DNA of 10,910 bases. Source: Phoronis ovalis (Eukaryota; Phoronida; Phoronidae). Shown here in pieces: positions 9,489 through 10,910 of this stretch. Positions within the stretch are counted from its first letter, which is position 1, and each line of letters starts with the position of its first letter. The position numbers and the translations under genes are program-made. The stretch lies in the NCBI GenBank assembly GCA_028565635.1, contig JAOXYB010058513.1, forward strand, positions 1 through 10,910, written 5' to 3'. The notes below the pieces were generated by a model. It made no database searches. It was not told where the DNA came from and worked only from the letters and a program-made list of their open reading frames with translations.

Positions 9489-10575
9489 TAGTCGTAGCCA
9501 AGGCGTCGTCGTTGTCGTCGTCGTATGTAACAGTTTCTTTGTCTTGCGATAACAGCTTCAGTTTTTACCCAATCAGCTTCATATTCAGTACCGAGTATAT
9601 ACAGATCAAAGTGCAGGTCTGTTTTACTTTTGATCTTGATTACTTCCGACTGGTGGCCATGTTTGTTCCCGAGAGGGTACGTAATGTTGCGTTTATAGCC
9701 GCGAAGACGAAGCGCTGCCTGTATGATTCAAAGGTGGTCCTAGGAAGGCCATAGACTGGTGGGCGTAATAGGCTAGGTGACATTTTAAAATGACGTTGAC
9801 AAGTAGGTCAAATGCCGCAACGATTCTTGGACATTTTTTGCCATGCGTAACATTTTCTTTGTCTTGCAATAACTGCTTTTAGTTTTTATCCGATCAGCTA
9901 GATATTCGGTACACAGTAAGTACAGGACAAAGTACAGATTATATGTAATATTGACCCAGATTACTTCCAACAAGGCCGACTGGAGGCCATGTTGGTTTGC
10001 GAGATTGCACGTCATAACAACACCTTCAGTTTTTATCCGATCAGTTTCATATTTGGCACAGAGTAAGTCCAGGTCGCAGTACATACTATGTGTACTTTCG
10101 ACCTAGATTACTTCCAATATGGCCGACTGGTGGCCATGTTTGTTCTCGAGAGGGCACGTAACAATGCATTTATAGCCTCGAAGACACAGCCCTACCTAGA
10201 CGATTCATAGGTGGATCTAGGAAGACTATAGGTTGGTGGGCGTAATAGGCTAGGTGACATTTTAAAATGCCCTTGATAAGTAGGTCAAATGCCGTTACGA
10301 AACTTTGACTTTTTTTTGCCGTGCATAACACTTTTTTGTCTTACAATAACTGGTTAAGTTTTTGTCCGATTAACTCCATATTCTGTACAGAATAAGTACG
10401 GGTCAAAGTACAGGTTACGTATAATATTGACCCGTATTACTTGCAATATGGCCGACTGGCAGCCATGTTTGTTCCCGAGAGGGCACGTAACTTTGCGTCT
10501 ATAGCCGCGAAGACGAAGCACTACCTGGACGATTCAAGGGTGGTTCTAGGAAGCCCAAAGGTTGATGGGCGTTAT
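9489..10575 (+). repeat. Right tandem array, about 330-bp unit, four copies, one shortened
   Basis: The cagtttttatccgat-like box recurs at 9559, 9890, 10027 and 10356, giving periods of 331, 137 and 329. The attacttcc box recurs at 9639, 9960, 10107 and 10436. The unit starting at 9890 lacks the second half of the unit (from the gcgaagacgaag box to the gtcttgcaataac box). The array breaks off after the ggtggttctaggaagcc box near 10560-10575, almost the same point in the unit where the left array ends. It has the same orientation as the left array. No unit is coding; a minus-strand open frame at 9785-10084 only reads through repeats. Confidence 0.9.
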
Positions 10576-10910
10576 AAGGGACCAAAAACGTCAATGCACT
10601 TTAAATCTTTTATTTAACAAGCATGTAGTAAGTCACTGGCTAAAGTCTTGTCACTTGACTCTCCAACTTGACCACCTTCCAAACCGCAACAGATCAACTT
10701 GAGAGTATCGAATACACAACGGTGTCACACACTTGAAACAACACACAAAACTGATCACTAAAGGAAAGGCTAGGTAGACTACTAGCTCCTTAATGCTTAC
10801 GAGGAGATTATTCTGCTCCTTCAAAATCACAATCCAACTGAATAAACAGATCTGCAACTAGGAATCCAATTCCATCAACGTGCATAACTTTGTAATAGGA
10901 CGCTCATAAG
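10576..10910. other. Unassigned non-repeat-unit sequence at the window end
   Basis: After the array stops, the composition changes to more balanced, CA-rich sequence. Read on the minus strand it carries an AATAAA signal (10609-10614) and a 68-codon open frame (10651-10857) that I do not recognise. It could be a retroelement terminal repeat, a 3' end of a transcript on the minus strand, or plain intron. Nothing in the sequence decides between these. Confidence 0.35.

Noticed and set aside
9371-9754. The longest open frame in the window (127 codons)
   Set aside because: It runs from intron through the hairpin, the microsatellite and into the 330-bp repeat. The equivalent frame in the other array copy is not conserved as a protein.

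Overview
This is eukaryotic, AT-rich, intron-rich genomic DNA, most likely from a marine invertebrate and plausibly a bivalve mollusc. The phylum call rests on the gene structure and the style of the repeats, not on a database match. The only gene I can support is the middle part of a receptor-type protein tyrosine phosphatase (PTP) on the + strand. It is carried by five short exons with GT-AG introns: 3939-4061, 6233-6384, 7068-7203, 7420-7569 and 8135-8240. The exons join in one continuous frame of 222 codons plus one base. They encode the C-terminal half of a first PTP domain ([22 protein letters not shown] and the Q-loop QTVEQY), a linker, and the first residues of a second PTP domain (KNRDKDIIP). 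The catalytic residues expected of an active first domain are present. The start of the gene, the first half of domain 1 and nearly all of domain 2 lie outside the window.

Everything else is intron or flank rich in repeats. Bases 1 to about 640 and about 3137 to 3790 are the two arms of a long inverted repeat, roughly 90% identical where I compared them by eye, around a loop of about 2.5 kb. The loop holds two further repeats: a hairpin-headed array of roughly 330-bp units (1587 to about 2476) and a degenerate 30-40-bp array built on a taaaaatg core (about 2505-2717). The right arm ends only about 150 bp before the first PTP exon.

From 9460 to about 10575 a second copy of the hairpin-headed 330-bp array lies in the same orientation. 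It has the same head (imperfect hairpin, then a CGT/GTC microsatellite) and four units, one of which has lost about 190 bp. The two arrays therefore bracket the PTP exons. The last 335 bp are different, unassigned sequence.

Layout: inverted-repeat element with nested repeats in the upstream intron (1-3790); PTP exon 1; a 2.17-kb intron; exons 2 to 5 with introns of 683, 216 and 565 bp; a downstream intron of at least 2.67 kb containing the second array. No RNA gene, CRISPR array or bacterial-type feature is present. I saw no intact transposase or reverse transcriptase, so the mobile-looking repeats are non-autonomous or decayed.
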